From NCBI GenBank assembly GCA_031761405.1, contig JASEVX010000097.1, forward strand, positions 435,289 through 499,288: a DNA stretch of 64,000 nt, written 5' to 3'. The translations under genes were made by a program, and so were the position numbers. The DNA is from Serripes groenlandicus. Its lineage: Eukaryota; Mollusca; Bivalvia; Cardiida; Cardiidae. Below the pieces are notes generated by a model, which saw nothing but the letters and a program-made list of their open reading frames with translations, did no database searches and was not told the origin of the DNA. This document shows, in pieces, positions 61,425 through 64,000 of the stretch (its first letter is position 1; each line of letters begins with the position of its first letter).

Positions 61425-61645
61425 CTTTAAAAAAATACATTGACAATATATTTAACTTCTAAAATATATCATAATATATTGTATATAAATACTCTGGCAA
61501 AAAGGTACATGTTTTAAAAAATACATTGACAATATATTTAACTTCTAAAATATAGCATGATATATTGTATATAAAAACTCTGGCAAAAAGGTACATGTTT
61601 TAAAAAATACATTGACAATGTATTTAACTTCTAAAATATATCATA
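61425..61645. repeat. 85-bp tandem repeat, ~2.5 copies
   Basis: ATTGACAATATATTTAACTT starts at 61440, 61525 and (with one change) 61611. Each is followed by CTAAAATATATCATAATATA and CTCTGGCAAAAAGGTACATG. Confidence 0.8.
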
Positions 61646-61725
61646 TATGGCAACAGAGATAGTGTATTCTAAAAAATGCATAAATAATTACGAGCAATTT
61701 TCAGAATCGCATCCGTAAAAACCTG

Positions 61726-61729
<4 letters not shown>

Positions 61730-61769
<40 letters not shown>
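61730..61769. repeat. CA dinucleotide repeat
   Basis: About nineteen CA units without interruption. Confidence 0.95.
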
Positions 61770-61770
<1 letters not shown>

Positions 61771-61784
61771 CAGTTAACTCGTAC

Positions 61785-61915
61785 CCTTATAGAGACGCTT
61801 TCTCGCGCCATTGTAGTAGACTACAATTGAAAATATTGTGACAAAAGAAGAAAGGGCTCGTCATGAGCAATATCTCTCCTTTTATAACAAATGTTTTCAA
61901 CTCTATTCAATAATT
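61785..61915. mobile_element. MITE family E remnant
   Basis: AGAGACGCTTTCTCGCGCCA, GTGACAAAAGAAGAAAGGGC, TCGTCATGAGCAATATCTCT, AACAAATGTTTTCAACTC. Confidence 0.55.
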
Positions 61916-61925
61916 AATATATAAG

Positions 61926-62114
61926 TTAACTCTTTCAGCGCCGAATTGTTTAAAGTAGACTCTTCCATGTTCAAAATCGGGTGTGTCCATTTCTCATGTA
62001 TTAAAAGTTTGGACTATTTTGATACACAAAAGGCAAACAATACGGATTTCAGGTGAGACAGCTCGTTACGAGCTGACTCGCCTGAATCAGTATTGTTTGC
62101 AAAAACTTTAAGAG
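61926..62114. mobile_element. MITE family G copy
   Basis: TTAACTCTTTCAGCGCCGAA, CAGGTGAGACAGCTCGTTAC, GAGCTGACTCGCCTGAATCA and TATTGTTTGCAAAAACTTTA. Confidence 0.75.
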
Positions 62115-62164
62115 ATTTTCCATAGTTTTGTTGAGATAATCTTAAAGTCGGTTGCTGCGCATTT

Positions 62165-62280
62165 TAGACTATAAACCTCATCAAAACCAGACCAAAAACT
62201 TCGCATTGGTAGCACACGTTGGTAAAAACGAAGTAAACGATCCGATTTCATTGAAATTGATAAAATTATCCGATTCTTTC
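62165..62280 (-). other. Orphan FReD intron-1-like fragment
   Basis: CATCAAAACCAGACC, AAACTTCGCATTGGTAGCAC, CGATCCGATTTCATTGAAAT. Similar text stands in intron 1 of the FReD copies. No exon is nearby. Confidence 0.35.
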
Positions 62281-62299
62281 TTATAGTAACGTCACAAAA

Positions 62300-62765
62300 C
62301 GGTATCTCTTAAACTAATTCTATTTCAAAAATTACAGTCGGAAAATGAGACCTCTTAAACTAACATTTTGTTTTTAATAATCAAGACTCTTAAGATAACA
62401 CACACACAATAACCGACAGCTTAATTTAAAATTGCTCAGAAACGTAAATTGGAAAAAAAATCTTTATAATTAAAACACACTAGAGATAACACACACAAAA
62501 CTCACAGTTTAATTTAATATTGCTTCAAAATGTAAGGTAGGAGACCATACTAATGGTCAGCTTAAGTTCAAAACAATAATACAACAGTTTTTTAAAAGTA
62601 AGTTCTGAAACATGAGACAGTATTGTTTATAAAAAAAAGTCATTGTAAAACAAAACCACTCTTTTTAAAAAGTAAGCTCAGAAAAATAAGAAAAACTGTT
62701 TAAAAAAAATAATAGAAAAAAAATAAAATAAAAAGCCTGTTTATAAAACTAAGTTCTGAATACAT
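62300..62765 (-). repeat. AT-rich degenerate repeats, inverse of the 24.8-kb family
   Basis: AAAAGTAAGTTCTGAAACAT, AAGTAAGCTCAGAAAAATAA, CTAAGTTCTGAATAC complement the CAGAACTTACTTTT units at 24.8-25.2 kb. The first part also has repeated GATAACACACACA text. Confidence 0.45.
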
Positions 62766-62779
62766 ATACATATATGTCC

Positions 62780-63215
62780 GTGAAGTTGGCAGTCTGGCAG
62801 CCTGGCAGCGTGAAGTTAGCAGTCTGGCAGCGTGAAGTTAGCAGTCTGACAGCGTGGCAGTCTGGCAGCGTGAAGTTAGCAGTCTGACAGCGTGGCAGTC
62901 TGGCAGCGTGAGGTTAGCAGTCTGACAGCATGGCAGCCTGGCAGCACGAACTAAGCAGCGTGGCAGATTGGCAAAGTAAAGATGTCAGTCTAACAGCGTA
63001 AACAGCCTGACAGCGTGAAATGAGTAACCTAACAGCATGGCAGCCTGGCAGCGTAAACATAGTAGCATAACAGCTCGGCAGCCTGACACCGTGAAATCAG
63101 CACTCTGACAGCCTTGCAGTGTTGGGTTGTCAGCGTAACAGTCTGACAGACAGGCCGCATGAAGTTAGCAGCATAATAGCCTGGCAGTTTGGCAGAATGA
63201 GGATAGCAGAATGCA
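62780..63215. repeat. Degenerate CTGGCAGCGTG repeats
   Basis: AGTCTGGCAGCGTGAAGTTA and its parts (CTGACAGCGTGGCAG, CCTGGCAGCGT) recur with irregular 10-11-base sub-periods and a clearer ~60-base unit at the left end. It decays to the right. Confidence 0.75.
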
Positions 63216-63235
63216 CAGTTTTACAACAATTTCAT

Positions 63236-63685
63236 TTGAACTAAGGCACACCTCTTTACGCAGATTTCGCAGCGTAGTACAGTTTAAATCGCGCTATGAT
63301 ATTGTCACCCGGCCACTACACACAATATTTTTATTATATGTAACGTTAAGATTTAATCAAAGATAAAATGTAAATTTATTGATTACAATCATGTTTTTCT
63401 CGCTTTTTTTGCCAACCTAAAATACATATGTATATACTTTAACAACAATTACACCTGACTTTTCATGTGAAATCAACCATATCTCTTTACGCGACATTTC
63501 GATTTTAACAGCGCCAGCAGTTCAAGCAGTTATAGCAGCCTGGAGCAGCGCGAAAAAGGCTATACGTTTTTTCACTCGGCTTAGATACAAGATTTTTAGT
63601 ATATGTTATGTTCGAATAACTGTTAATGATTTGTAAGCAAAGATAAGATTTTCAAGTTTGTTTTCGAATTCTTGCTAACATTTAC
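63236..63685. repeat. Diverged ~230-bp direct duplication
   Basis: CACCTCTTTACGCAGATTTC / ATATCTCTTTACGCGACATT, GTCACCCGGCCACTACAC / TTCACTCGGCTTAGATAC, AATATTTTTATTATATGTAA / AGATTTTTAGTATATGTTAT, AATCAAAGATAAAATG / AAGCAAAGATAAGATT appear in the same order twice. Confidence 0.5.
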
Positions 63686-63877
63686 CTCTATTTCTATCGC
63701 ACTCGAAAGACGAAATCGCGCGATGTTTCCGGTCATCATATAGTAAAAAATTATCGTCTATTAACTTAAAACACTTTATTTTGCCACTTTAGTCGTATTT
63801 AAGTTTCACCTTACCATACCCCGTAACGGAGCGTTATTTGCTAAACCTTTTCTAATCTTTCAAAACGAAAATCCAGA

Positions 63878-64000
63878 TCGAGGGCTTGGCGTGAAACGGT
63901 TGTAACTAAAATACGCATTTTTTCACCAAGGTTAATCACCTCGCCATACAGTCTGTATAAGCGCTAAATCATTTTTCTTAGTAAACAATGGAAATTTGGT
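63878..64000 (-). mobile_element. MITE family F, cut by the window edge
   Basis: Starts TCGAGGGCTTGGCGTGAAAC and continues with ACCAAGGTTAATCACCTCGC, which is the right half of the 33.2-kb copy read in reverse. 123 of the expected 248 bases are visible. Confidence 0.85.

Overview
This window looks like nuclear DNA of a mollusc, most likely a bivalve. It is AT-rich and repeat-dominated, with no bacterial-style gene packing. tRNA-headed SINEs whose tails read GTGATATAACTGAAA...CGGCGTAAAAC followed by CAATCAATC are typical of molluscan genomes. Its only convincing host genes are intron-split fibrinogen-related domain (FReD) genes, a family strongly expanded in molluscs. My unchecked recollection is that the palindromic element with GATCAGCCTGCGC motifs is common in heterodont bivalves such as Dreissena; I hold that loosely.

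Layout. 0-6 kb: degraded LINE pieces (ORF1 on +, RT tail on -), a SINE, and a DNA-transposon remnant whose inverted ends enclose a MULE-like transposase fragment. 6-10.1 kb: a long CAGCCGG-rich satellite passing into a 34-bp minisatellite. 10.1-14.7 kb: a TTAA-flanked element, palindromic MITEs, SINEs and local duplications. 14.86-17.2 kb: a 48-bp minisatellite. 17.3-26.6 kb: a second TTAA element, a SINE whose tail has been amplified into a 39-bp array, a 108-bp array, a 50-52-bp array and dispersed repeats. 26.9-34.5 kb: FReD copy A (+). 34.5-43 kb: SINEs, MITEs and orphan FReD-intron fragments. 43.1-46.9 kb: FReD copy B (+), with a premature stop. 47-53 kb: microsatellite, SINEs and a GC-rich island. 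53-61.2 kb: FReD copy C (-), the best preserved. 61.2-64 kb: tandem repeats and MITEs.

The FReD locus is the biological core. Each copy has the same four-exon structure (intron phases 1, 0, 1, 1), and together the exons encode a whole fibrinogen C-terminal domain of about 221 residues. The 5' exon(s) that should carry a start and signal peptide were not found. A and C are inverted relative to each other and share SINEs that B lacks, while B and C are nearly alike around exon 1, so the copies look mosaic.

The most unusual feature is in intron 3 of copy C. A tandem array of about 23 units of ~79 bp has a unit that is itself the last ~65 bases of exon 3 plus the first ~15 bases of the intron, splice donor included. 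A has one extra unit and B has two, so the process began before the copies separated and then ran away in C. A GAT/GCT triplet microsatellite sits downstream of the units in all three copies. Most long open frames in the window are by-products of tandem repeats whose period is a multiple of three.
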